From: an uncultured Collinsella sp. | Lineage (GTDB): Bacteria > Actinomycetota > Coriobacteriia > Coriobacteriales > Coriobacteriaceae | Assembly (NCBI GenBank): GCA_934650095.1 | Contig: CAKUFT010000002.1 | Location: forward strand, 42,597-106,596 | Reading direction: 5' to 3' | DNA: 64,000 bases | In this document: positions 15,180-22,646 of the stretch, one piece after another | Layout: the number at the start of each line of letters is the position of its first letter | Numbering within the stretch: position 1 is the first letter of the stretch | Translations under genes and position numbers: made by a program | The notes under the pieces: generated by a model | What the model saw: only the letters and a program-made list of their open reading frames with translations | What the model was told of the DNA's origin: nothing | Database searches by the model: none

Positions 15180-16685
15180 ATGGCTTTGACCGACATCTCT
15201 CATCCCACCGACATCGCAATGCTCACCGATCTGTACGAGCTCACTATGGCCCAGGGCCTGTGGGAGAGCGGCAAGGCCAATGAGCAGGGTTGTTTTACGG
15301 CGTTTTATCGCGACCATCCCTTTGGCAGCGCCTACGCCGTCATGTGCGGCACCGCCGAGCTGCCCGAGCTGGTTGAGAACCTGCACTTTACGCCCGAGGA
15401 CATCGACTACCTCGCGTCGCTTGCGGCTCCTGCCGGCGGCGCGATGTTCAAGCCCGCGTTCCTCGACTACCTGCGCAACTTCCGAGCGCACGTGAATATC
15501 GACGCCGTGCCCGAGGGCGAGCTCGTCTTTCCGCGCGAGCCCATGGTGCGTGTGACCGGCCCAGCGCTGGAGTGTCAGCTGCTCGAGACCGCGCTGCTCA
15601 ACATCGTCGGCTTCCAGACGCTCGTCGCCACCAAGACGGCGCGCGTGGTGCTGGCGGCCGATGGTCGCCCCGTCGCCGAGTTCGGCCTGCGCCGTGCCCA
15701 GGGCCCCGACGGCGGCCTGGCGGTTGCCCGCGCGAGCTACGTGGCGGGCTGCTCGTCCACGTCCAACGTGCTTGCCGGGCGCCGCTACGGCATTCCCGTC
15801 TTTGGCACGCACGCGCACAGCTGGGTGATGAGCTTCGATTCCGAGCTCGAAGCCTTCCGCGCCTTTGCCAAGTCGAGCCCCAAGAACTGCACGCTGCTCA
15901 TCGACACGTACGACGTGCGCGAGGGATGCGAGCACGCCATTACGGTTGCCAAGGAGATGGAGGCGGCGGGCGAGCGCCTGTCGGCCATCCGCATTGACTC
16001 GGGCGACTTGGCGAAGCTCTCCAAGTATGTTCGCGGCCGCTTTGACGCCGAGGGCCTGCCCTATGTGGGGATCTCGGTCTCTAACGATCTAGACGAGTAC
16101 ACGATTCAGTCGCTGCTCGACCAGGGTGCGCCCATCGACAGCTTTGGCGTGGGCACCAAGCTCGCGACCTGCTACGATCAGCCGGCGCTGGGCGGCGTGT
16201 ACAAGCTTTCGGCCCGCCGTGCGAGCGAGGAGGACCCCTGGACGCCGGTGGTTAAGCTCTCCGAGCAGCCCTACAAGCGCACGATTCCGGGCGTGCAGCG
16301 CGTGCGTCGCTATTACGACGGCTTTGGCGGCCCGGTCTGCGACATGATCTATGACGAGGACCATCTGGCGGGGGAGGGCGCCGCGCGCGGGAACACGCTC
16401 GTGGCCGTGAACGACGCCGCCCTGGTGACTAATGTCTCCGAGCTTGAGTATCGTGAGCTGCTGGTGCCGATCGTGCGCGACGGCAGTGCCGTGGCGCCGC
16501 GCGAGAGCATCGAGGACGCGCGCGACCGCTGCGCCTGGGCGCTCGACCATCTGGATGCTGCCTACAAGCGTTTCCTGTATCCGCAGACCTACGTGGTGGG
16601 TATGGAGCAGGGCCTCGCCCAAGTGCGCGACGAGCTCGTGCGTAAGAACATGGCCGCGGCGTCCGCCTTCCCCTGGGCAAAATGA
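15180..16685 (+). CDS. pncB: Nicotinate phosphoribosyltransferase
   Basis: The enzyme makes nicotinate mononucleotide from nicotinate and PRPP, the first salvage step to NAD. The 501-residue protein opens with the typical DIAMLTDLYELTMAQGLWESG. It has GCFTAFYRDHPF, then EFGLRRAQGPDGGLAVARASYVAGCSSTSNVLA near residue 165, and GTHAHSWVMSF near residue 205, where the phosphorylated His of the family lies. IRIDSGDLAKLSK and GVGTKLATCYDQPALGGVYKL are the phosphate-binding parts. The ATG at 15180 follows GAAAGG. A hairpin overlaps the stop codon. Confidence 0.95.
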   Translation: MALTDISHPTDIAMLTDLYELTMAQGLWESGKANEQGCFTAFYRDHPFGSAYAVMCGTAELPELVENLHFTPEDIDYLASLAAPAGGAMFKPAFLDYLRNFRAHVNIDAVPEGELVFPREPMVRVTGPALECQLLETALLNIVGFQTLVATKTARVVLAADGRPVAEFGLRRAQGPDGGLAVARASYVAGCSSTSNVLAGRRYGIPVFGTHAHSWVMSFDSELEAFRAFAKSSPKNCTLLIDTYDVREGCEHAITVAKEMEAAGERLSAIRIDSGDLAKLSKYVRGRFDAEGLPYVGISVSNDLDEYTIQSLLDQGAPIDSFGVGTKLATCYDQPALGGVYKLSARRASEEDPWTPVVKLSEQPYKRTIPGVQRVRRYYDGFGGPVCDMIYDEDHLAGEGAARGNTLVAVNDAALVTNVSELEYRELLVPIVRDGSAVAPRESIEDARDRCAWALDHLDAAYKRFLYPQTYVVGMEQGLAQVRDELVRKNMAAASAFPWAK

Positions 16686-16717
16686 TCCGCATGCGACGGA
16701 GGAAAACGGATCATTTT
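16679..16717 (+). terminator. Terminator of pncB, overlapping its stop codon
   Basis: AAAATGATCCG (16679-16689) pairs with CGGATCATTTT (16707-16717). The stop TGA lies within the first arm. Confidence 0.65.
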
Positions 16718-16788
16718 CGTTCGTCCCGCACTGGCTGCCCCGGCTGCCCCCGCTTGCCCGAACGCTCGACATTCGATTGGTTTGACGT

Positions 16789-17916
16789 ATGACGACTTCT
16801 TATAAAACGATGGTGGTAAAGATCGGCTCGTCCACGGTGGTGGGCGCCGACGGCAAGGTCAATCGTGCTTTTATCGGCGGCCTGGCCGACCAGGCGGCCG
16901 CTCTGCGCAAGATTGGCTGGCGCCTGGTCGTGGTAAGCTCGGGCGCCATCGCGTGCGGATATCCCGTGCTGGGCTTCGACCGCAAGCCGGTGGGCGACCT
17001 GCCGAGCCTGCAGGCCTGCGCCTCCGCCGGTCAGTGCATCATCTCGTCGGCCTACGATGAGGAGTTCCATGCGCGCGACCTGCTCACCTCGCTCGTGCTG
17101 CTTACGCGCCACGATACGGCGCGTCGCACGTCCTACCTGCACGCGCGCGATGCCCTGTTGCGCCTGGTGGAGCTCGGCGTGGTGCCGGTCGTCAACGAGA
17201 ACGACACCGTTACCGTCGACGAGATCAAATTCGGCGACAACGACACGCTGGCAGCGCTCGTGAGCTGCCTGGTTTCGGCCGATCTGTGCGTGACGCTTTC
17301 GGACATCGACGGCCTCTACACCGCCAATCCGCATGAGGACCCGACGGCGGAGTTCGTGCCGGTCGTGCACAAGATCGATGCTGCGATCATTGCCTCGGCG
17401 GGCGATTCGTCCACGTCGGTGGGTACGGGCGGCATGATCACCAAGATCCGCGCGAGCCGCATTCTGATGACGGCGGGCATTCAGAGCGTGATTTGCTCGG
17501 GCGAGGAGCCCGACGCTCTGGTGCGTCTTGCCCGTGGCGAGAGCGTGGGCACCCTGTTCGATCCGCCGGCGGAGCGCTTGGACATCGCACCCCGCAAGCT
17601 GTGGATTGCGCTGGGCGATAAGGCCCACGGTTCGGTCACGGTCGATGATGGCGCTGCAAAGGCGCTGGTCAGCCGCGGTTCGTCGCTGCTCGCGGTGGGC
17701 ATTCGCCAGGTCGATGGCGAGTTTGCCGAGGGCGACGTGCTCGACGTGTGCGATCCGAGCGGCATGGTCGTCGCCCGCGGTATCGCCGAGGCCGATTCGG
17801 ACGTGCTGGAGCTTGCAGCCGGCCGCCGCCAGGACCAGATTGCCAGCAACCGCCTCCTCGCGGACCTGGCCGAGAAGCCCGCGATCCATCGAGATAACCT
17901 GATCGTCTTCGCTTAA
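16789..17916 (+). CDS. proB: Glutamate 5-kinase
   Basis: The enzyme phosphorylates glutamate to gamma-glutamyl phosphate, the first and feedback-controlled step of proline synthesis. The 375-residue protein has an N-terminal amino-acid kinase domain: VVKIGSSTVV, VVSSGAIACG, VPVVNENDTVTVDEIKFGDNDTLAALVS, and GTGGMITKIRAS. A C-terminal PUA domain covers about residues 275-355 (LVSRGSSLLAVGIRQVDGEF), as in most bacterial ProB. The partner gene proA is 1.8 kb downstream on the same strand, separated by an S33 peptidase gene on the other strand, so the usual proBA operon is split here. Confidence 0.96.
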   Translation: MTTSYKTMVVKIGSSTVVGADGKVNRAFIGGLADQAAALRKIGWRLVVVSSGAIACGYPVLGFDRKPVGDLPSLQACASAGQCIISSAYDEEFHARDLLTSLVLLTRHDTARRTSYLHARDALLRLVELGVVPVVNENDTVTVDEIKFGDNDTLAALVSCLVSADLCVTLSDIDGLYTANPHEDPTAEFVPVVHKIDAAIIASAGDSSTSVGTGGMITKIRASRILMTAGIQSVICSGEEPDALVRLARGESVGTLFDPPAERLDIAPRKLWIALGDKAHGSVTVDDGAAKALVSRGSSLLAVGIRQVDGEFAEGDVLDVCDPSGMVVARGIAEADSDVLELAAGRRQDQIASNRLLADLAEKPAIHRDNLIVFA

Positions 17917-17966
17917 CCAATTGACGCTGCAAACGCCCCTAAGCGGCAATCTGACGTTCAATCGTC

Positions 17967-17991
17967 GGGCATGACCAAAAGGTCTATGCCC
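17967..17991 (+). terminator. Likely terminator of proB
   Basis: GGGCATGACC pairs with GGTCTATGCCC around AAAA with one mismatch, and a pyrimidine-rich tail follows. It lies 50 bp past the proB stop. Confidence 0.55.
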
Positions 17992-18076
17992 TCCTCTTTC
18001 ACGTCACCTTGCTCGCTTAGGGACGTTTTCGCTTTCCGTCCTCTACCTGCGATGGGCACGTTGCAGGTTTTTCCTG

Positions 18077-18143
18077 AGTTGCGGTGAAATAGGGACTGTT
18101 TGGCGGTTTGAAACGCTTAAACAGTCCCTATTTCACCGCAACT
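18077..18143. repeat. Family B palindromic repeat, copy 1
   Basis: Perfect 25-bp arms (18077-18101 and 18119-18143) enclose a 17-base loop. The arm begins AGTTGCGGTGAAATAGGGAC. A related palindrome with 22-bp arms lies at 35413-35480. Confidence 0.85.
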
Positions 18144-18215
18144 TATTGAGGGGGAGCCGTGGTGCCGGCACTTGGGGACGTTCCTTTTGTGCCGGCAGCT
18201 GGGGACACTCCTTTG

Positions 18216-19634
18216 CTAGAAGATTCGGCGTAGGTCTCCGCGGTTGAGGGCTTCGTCGAAGAGGTGCTTGAACACCACGCTGCCGTGCAGGCCGTCGTGC
18301 TCAAACTCGTTGGTTACCCAGGCGTGCGAGTTGCCCACGCGGCTGAGCGTGTCGAGCTGCATGCCCGAGTCCACGTACATGTCATCGAAGTACACCGCGG
18401 CCTGGAGCGGCACCTCGTTGCAGGCCAGGCGCTGCGGGTCGTAGATCTTGTCCCAGCTGGTGTCCTCCATCAGCAGATCCATCGCCGGCTTGAAGGGCTT
18501 AAGCTCGGGCATCTGCTCAAACATCCACGGGAACATGGCCTCGCCGGTAAACATGAGCGGGCGCGCGAGGGTGTCGAACTCGGCGCGATGGGCCTTCTCT
18601 TCGGCCGCGGCCCAGCGAATCGGCATGGTATCGCCGTCGGCGTAGATGAACTCCTGCAGCGTCCAGTACAGCGGATTCGTGCGCGTGTTGGTGCGCTCGA
18701 AGGCGCGCATCAAAAAGCTGTCGGACACTGAGGCACCGCAGCCCAGCGTGCCGTCGCCGTCAACAAAAGCGTGATCGATAATCCAATGCATGCGCTCAAA
18801 GCTCGGCTTCATGCCAAAGTCGCTGCCCATGAGCTGCAGGCGCTCGACCGTCATCGGCGAGCCGTCGGGCAGTGCGGGCTTCTGCTCCTCGAGCGCATCG
18901 GCAAGAGCCGCCACGCGCTCGACATCGGCGGGATAGCGATTGTAATACTGCTGCGTCTTGGCGGCCATGCGCGGGAATGTGTGCGCATAGACCTCGCTGG
19001 CACTCGCCGGGACGTGGGGGATGCCGCCGCAGGTAAAGCTCGCCGCCACGCCCTCGGGGAAGAGCGACAGGTAGCTCAGCGTCAAAAAGCCGCCGTAGCT
19101 CTGGCCGAGCGTGACCCACGGCTTGCCGCCAAAGCCCACCAGGCGCAGGTACTCAAAATCGCGCACGATGGAGCTGGCGAGGTGGCGCTTGAGGAAGTCC
19201 GCCTGCGAGCGTGCCGCGTTGGCGCCGGCTGTCGTCGCGCGCTCACCCAGCGCCGCGATGGTGCGTCCGTCAACGCAGCTGCTGCGCCCCGTGCCGCGCT
19301 GGTCGGGCAGGACGACGCGGAAGTGCTTGACGGCCTCCTCGATCCAGCCGTCGCTCGTGGGCGACAGCGGACGCGGGCTCTCGCCGCCGGGGCCGCCCTG
19401 CAAAAACAGGAGCAGCGGCAGATCATCGTTGATGCGGTCGGGCGCGCAAACCACGCGGTAGAAGAGCTTGATGCTCTCGGGCGAGCCGGCGATGGGTGCC
19501 GGCATGGCGCCGCGGCGCATGGTACTGCCGACGGCCAGCAGCATCGGCTCCAGGCCGCGCCAATCCAAGGGGACGTCGATGTTGTGGTCCTCGACATAGA
19601 GGCCGGGGACGTGGTACGAAGTGATGAGGGCCAT
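18216..19634 (-). CDS. Alpha/beta-hydrolase, proline iminopeptidase-like (family S33)
   Basis: This 472-residue cytosolic hydrolase resembles S33 prolyl aminopeptidases, which remove N-terminal proline from peptides. It has the oxyanion-hole loop LFLQGGPGGESPRP near residue 77, DQRGTGRSS near residue 108, and the nucleophile elbow GQSYGGF near residue 170. A long cap domain with helices follows, and the catalytic His is probably in HAWVTNEFEHDGLHG near the C-terminus. The ATG at 19634 is chosen because longer upstream starts run into the proA promoter region. It lies on the opposite strand between proB and proA, so peptide-derived and newly made proline supply are neighbours. Substrate is inferred. 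Confidence 0.85.
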   Translation of the reverse strand: MALITSYHVPGLYVEDHNIDVPLDWRGLEPMLLAVGSTMRRGAMPAPIAGSPESIKLFYRVVCAPDRINDDLPLLLFLQGGPGGESPRPLSPTSDGWIEEAVKHFRVVLPDQRGTGRSSCVDGRTIAALGERATTAGANAARSQADFLKRHLASSIVRDFEYLRLVGFGGKPWVTLGQSYGGFLTLSYLSLFPEGVAASFTCGGIPHVPASASEVYAHTFPRMAAKTQQYYNRYPADVERVAALADALEEQKPALPDGSPMTVERLQLMGSDFGMKPSFERMHWIIDHAFVDGDGTLGCGASVSDSFLMRAFERTNTRTNPLYWTLQEFIYADGDTMPIRWAAAEEKAHRAEFDTLARPLMFTGEAMFPWMFEQMPELKPFKPAMDLLMEDTSWDKIYDPQRLACNEVPLQAAVYFDDMYVDSGMQLDTLSRVGNSHAWVTNEFEHDGLHGSVVFKHLFDEALNRGDLRRIF

Positions 19635-19746
19635 GCGGTACTTCCGTTCGTTGCGGTGTTTCGGGTTGACCAATTCTACCGCCGCGGGCGAGGCCATGCG
19701 CAAATCGGCTACCATGGTTGCAAACTTCTAGGAGAAAGGGCCGCCC

Positions 19747-21033
19747 ATGTCGGTCGATATAGCCACGTATGTCCACGATCTTGCTGTTGAGGCCAAGGCC
19801 GCCTCGGGCGCGCTTGCCACGGCGAGCGATGAACAGCGCCAGGAGGCCGTGCGCGCCATGGCCGCAGCGCTGCGCGACGGCGTTGACTCCATCGTCGCCG
19901 CTAACGAACTCGATATGTCCGCTGCGCGCGATGCGGGCACCTCGGCCGGCCTGCTTGATCGCCTGCTGCTGACACCCCAGCGCGTCGAAGGCATGGCTGC
20001 CGGCCTGGAAAAGCTCGCCGAGCTGCCCGATCCTGTCGGTCGTGTGCTCGACCACCGCGTGCTTGCAAGCGGCGTGGACCTCACCCGCGTGAGCGTGCCG
20101 CTGGGCCTGGTCGCTATGGTCTACGAGGCGCGCCCCAACGTGACGGCCGACGCCGCGGGCATCTGCATCCGCACTGGTAACGCATGCATTCTGCGCGGCG
20201 GTTCGCTGGCCTACCACTCGTGCGCCATGATTGCTGAGCTGCTGGCCGATGCGCTGGAGGCCAAGGGCTTCCCGCGCGAGGCCGTCTCGATGGTTGAGTC
20301 CACCGACCGCGAGGCCACCGGCGAGCTCATGAAGCTCCGCGGTATCGTCGATGTGCTCATTCCGCGTGGCGGTGCGGGCCTGATTCAGCGCTGCGTGCGC
20401 GAGTCGCTTGTGCCGGTGATCGAGACAGGCACGGGCAACTGCCACATTTACGTACACGAATCAGCCGACTTTGATAAGGCGCTTAACATTATCGTCAATG
20501 CCAAGACGCAGCGCGTGGGCGTGTGCAACGCCGCCGAGTCACTGCTGGTCGACCGTGCCGTGGCCGATGCGTTTTTGCCTGCGGTCGTTGCCGTGTTGCA
20601 CGACCATGGCGTGCTCATTCACGGCGACGAGGCGACGTGCGCTACGTGCGCCGACGCCGGTCTTGCCGAGGGCGATGACTACGTGGCCGCGACCGAGGAG
20701 GACTGGGGCCGCGAGTACCTGGCGCTCGAGATGAGCGTGAAGGTCGTGGCGAACGAGGATGAGGCCATCGCGCACATCAACCGCTACGGCACCATGCACT
20801 CCGAGGCCATCGTTGCCGAGGACACGGACGCTTGCGAGCGGTTCCTCGACGCAATCGATGCCTCGGCCGTGTATGCCAACGCCAGCACGCGCTTCACCGA
20901 CGGCGGCGAGTTTGGACTGGGTGCCGAAATCGGCATCTCGACCCAAAAGCTCCACGCCCGCGGTCCCTTCGCCACCGAGGCCCTCACCACCTACAAATAC
21001 AAGCTCCGCGGCACCGGCCAGGTCCGCCCCTAA
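19747..21033 (+). CDS. proA: Gamma-glutamyl phosphate reductase
   Basis: The enzyme reduces gamma-glutamyl phosphate with NADPH to glutamate semialdehyde, the second step of proline synthesis. The 428-residue protein is of the aldehyde dehydrogenase fold. The conserved signature VPLGLVAMVYEARPNVTADAAG lies near residue 117, and the catalytic Cys is in RVGVCNAAESLLVD near residue 259. NASTRFTDGGEFGLGAEIGISTQKLHARGP near the C-terminus is diagnostic of ProA. The ATG at 19747 follows GGAGAAAGGG. The gene ends at a short family A palindrome. Confidence 0.97.
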   Translation: MSVDIATYVHDLAVEAKAASGALATASDEQRQEAVRAMAAALRDGVDSIVAANELDMSAARDAGTSAGLLDRLLLTPQRVEGMAAGLEKLAELPDPVGRVLDHRVLASGVDLTRVSVPLGLVAMVYEARPNVTADAAGICIRTGNACILRGGSLAYHSCAMIAELLADALEAKGFPREAVSMVESTDREATGELMKLRGIVDVLIPRGGAGLIQRCVRESLVPVIETGTGNCHIYVHESADFDKALNIIVNAKTQRVGVCNAAESLLVDRAVADAFLPAVVAVLHDHGVLIHGDEATCATCADAGLAEGDDYVAATEEDWGREYLALEMSVKVVANEDEAIAHINRYGTMHSEAIVAEDTDACERFLDAIDASAVYANASTRFTDGGEFGLGAEIGISTQKLHARGPFATEALTTYKYKLRGTGQVRP

Positions 21034-21046
21034 CACCCGCGCAAAC

Positions 21047-21082
21047 AAAAACCACCACAAAGGTGACCTTTGTGGTGGTTTT
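21047..21082. repeat. Family A palindromic repeat, copy 5, short-loop form
   Basis: AACCACCACAAAGGT and ACCTTTGTGGTGGTT are joined by a single base, so the ~9-base loop of the other copies is missing. Flanking A and T runs make it a strong bidirectional terminator between proA and the convergent HD gene. Confidence 0.82.
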
Positions 21083-21101
21083 TTGCGCTTGGCGAGGCAG
21101 A

Positions 21102-21701
21102 TTAGGCCTCGAAGGTGTCGCGGTCGGGGGCGAAGGACTGCATAGCCGCGATGGTGCGGTCGAAGAGCTCGGGGAGCTCCCAGCCCAGCATCTCGGCACC
21201 CTGCGTAATCACGTCGCGCGAGCAGCCGGCGGCAAAGCGCTTGTCCTTGAACTTCTTCTTGAGCGACTTGGTCGTAAAGTCCATAACGCTCTTGCTCGGG
21301 CGCATGATGACTGCAGCGCCGATCAGGCCGGTGAGCTCATCGCAGGCAAACAGGATCTTTTCCATCTGCAGCTCGGGTTTGGGCAGCGAGGTGTTGAAGT
21401 CCGACGTGTGCGTCTGGATGGCGCGAATGAGCTCGGGAGACGCACCTTCGCCCTCAAGAATCTCGGCAGCATAGATGGTGTGGTTCATGGGGTCGTCCTC
21501 ATGCTCCTCCCAATCCAGGTCGTGCAGCAGACCGACGACGCCCCAAAACTCCTCGTTCTCGGGGTCGAACTCGCGCGCAAAGTAGCGCATAGTGCCCTCG
21601 ACCGTCTCGCCATGGGTGATGTGGAACGGGTCCTTGTTGTGTTCGTTGAGCAATTCGAACGCACGGTCGCGGGTGATTCCGGCGGAAAGTGGCTCTGCCA
21701 T
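21102..21701 (-). CDS. HD-domain phosphohydrolase
   Basis: This 199-residue soluble protein has the HD metal-binding layout: a His in FHITHGETVEG near residue 30, the HD pair in VVGLLHDLDWEEHEDDP near residue 60, a later His in AIQTHTSD, and Asp in FACDELTG near residue 118. HD proteins are metal-dependent phosphohydrolases, often acting on nucleotides. The actual substrate is unknown. The start ATG at 21701 follows AAGGAGTC. Its 3' end converges with proA over the family A palindrome. Confidence 0.85.
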   Translation of the reverse strand: MAEPLSAGITRDRAFELLNEHNKDPFHITHGETVEGTMRYFAREFDPENEEFWGVVGLLHDLDWEEHEDDPMNHTIYAAEILEGEGASPELIRAIQTHTSDFNTSLPKPELQMEKILFACDELTGLIGAAVIMRPSKSVMDFTTKSLKKKFKDKRFAAGCSRDVITQGAEMLGWELPELFDRTIAAMQSFAPDRDTFEA

Positions 21702-21763
21702 GACAGACTCCTTATGCTCGTAGGTATCGCTAAGAATGAATACTACTAGAACGACTAGAACGA

Positions 21764-21806
21764 AAAAACCACCACAAAGGTGCCTGTCCCCTTTGTGGTG
21801 GTTTTT
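21764..21806. repeat. Family A palindromic repeat, copy 6
   Basis: Arms at 21764-21780 and 21790-21806 are 17-bp perfect complements around TGCCTGTCC. It lies between the HD gene's promoter side and the end of the CarD-like gene, where it can terminate the latter. Confidence 0.85.
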
Positions 21807-21818
21807 GGCGCGGATGGG

Positions 21819-22304
21819 TTAGTTGAGGGCGGCTTGGGCTAGGCGAGCTTCGGCGTCCTCTTCGGTGACGCCCAGGGCCACGGCGAACTCCTCGATGGAG
21901 CGGCGCTTGGCCTCCTTGAGTACGCGCATGTAGTAGGAGCTGGGCTTTTTATCGGCTTCCTCGGCTTGGCGAATGCGGTGCATCATGGTCTTTGCCACGC
22001 GGACCGTCTCGGGCGCGCCGAGCTTGAGCTGCTGCTTAAAGTGCGTCTCTTCCAGCGAGCTATTGCGCTCGGTAAAGGTGTCGCACTCCAGCTCGTCATA
22101 GTGGCTCAGCAGGTGCTCGGCATCTTGCTGAGAGATGGCGGCATGTAGACGGTCGGCCTGCGCCACGGGGTACATGAGAATCGTCTGCGCATGTCCCTGC
22201 TTGGCCTCGAGCAACAACATGGGCTGCGGCGTGTCGTCCCTAAAACCGACGACGGTGCAGACTCCCTGACCCGGATGAATGACGTGTTGACCGATTGAGA
22301 ACAT
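21819..22304 (-). CDS. CarD/CdnL-family transcriptional regulator
   Basis: This 161-residue protein begins with the RNA-polymerase-interacting Tudor-like domain of CarD/CdnL/TRCF proteins. It reads MFSIGQHVIHPGQGVCTVVGF and continues to MYPVAQADRLHAAIS at about residues 1-55. A helical C-terminal DNA-contact region follows, with KEAKRRSIEEFAVALGVTEEDAEARLAQ near the end. CarD proteins bind the polymerase beta subunit and stabilise open promoter complexes, often at rRNA promoters. The ATG at 22304 follows TTGGAGGTA. The gene is monocistronic and ends at a family A palindrome. Confidence 0.88.
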   Translation of the reverse strand: MFSIGQHVIHPGQGVCTVVGFRDDTPQPMLLLEAKQGHAQTILMYPVAQADRLHAAISQQDAEHLLSHYDELECDTFTERNSSLEETHFKQQLKLGAPETVRVAKTMMHRIRQAEEADKKPSSYYMRVLKEAKRRSIEEFAVALGVTEEDAEARLAQAALN

Positions 22305-22646
22305 GCTACCTCCAACTTATACGAATTTGCGTATGTCTAGAATACCACGCTGACGTGCGGAAACCCTTACTTTATGCAGGAAAAGCACACAACTCCGATA
22401 GGTAAGAGTATTCGATAAAAGACACAGCTCATTCATACCTTTATGCATTTTCAACGCGTGCATAATCTGCAGGCAGACCGGCATCTTTGAGTGACTCCAT
22501 ACAAGCTGTAGTCATTTTTGTGCATATGCAATTTCGATTGGCTTTACCCTGCGATAGTGCCCGTCGCTTGTGATAGAGTGCTACAAACTCTGGCTTTTGC
22601 CCTACGAGTGACCAAGAGCTCGGGGGCTTTAACACAAGGAGGATCT
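22305..22646. other. Divergent intergenic region between the CarD-like gene and argS
   Basis: No convincing gene is present. A 64-codon leftward frame ends at 22441 but has no ribosome site and no recognisable product. The region must hold the promoters for both flanking genes, yet I see no consensus pair. No T-box-like leader precedes argS. Confidence 0.5.

Larger units (their letters stand above)
17917..18215. other. Repeat-rich non-coding stretch between proB and the S33 peptidase
   Basis: No gene is seen. It contains a hairpin GGGCATGACC/GGTCTATGCCC (17967-17991), likely the proB terminator. The family B palindrome follows at 18077-18143. Two degenerate GTGCCGGCA...GGGGAC units (18162-18212) are related to sequences near 4834. 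Confidence 0.6.

Noticed and set aside
22441-22635. 64-codon leftward frame between the CarD-like gene and argS
   Set aside because: It has no ribosome site, overlaps the argS promoter region and has no recognisable product. It could be a gene remnant.
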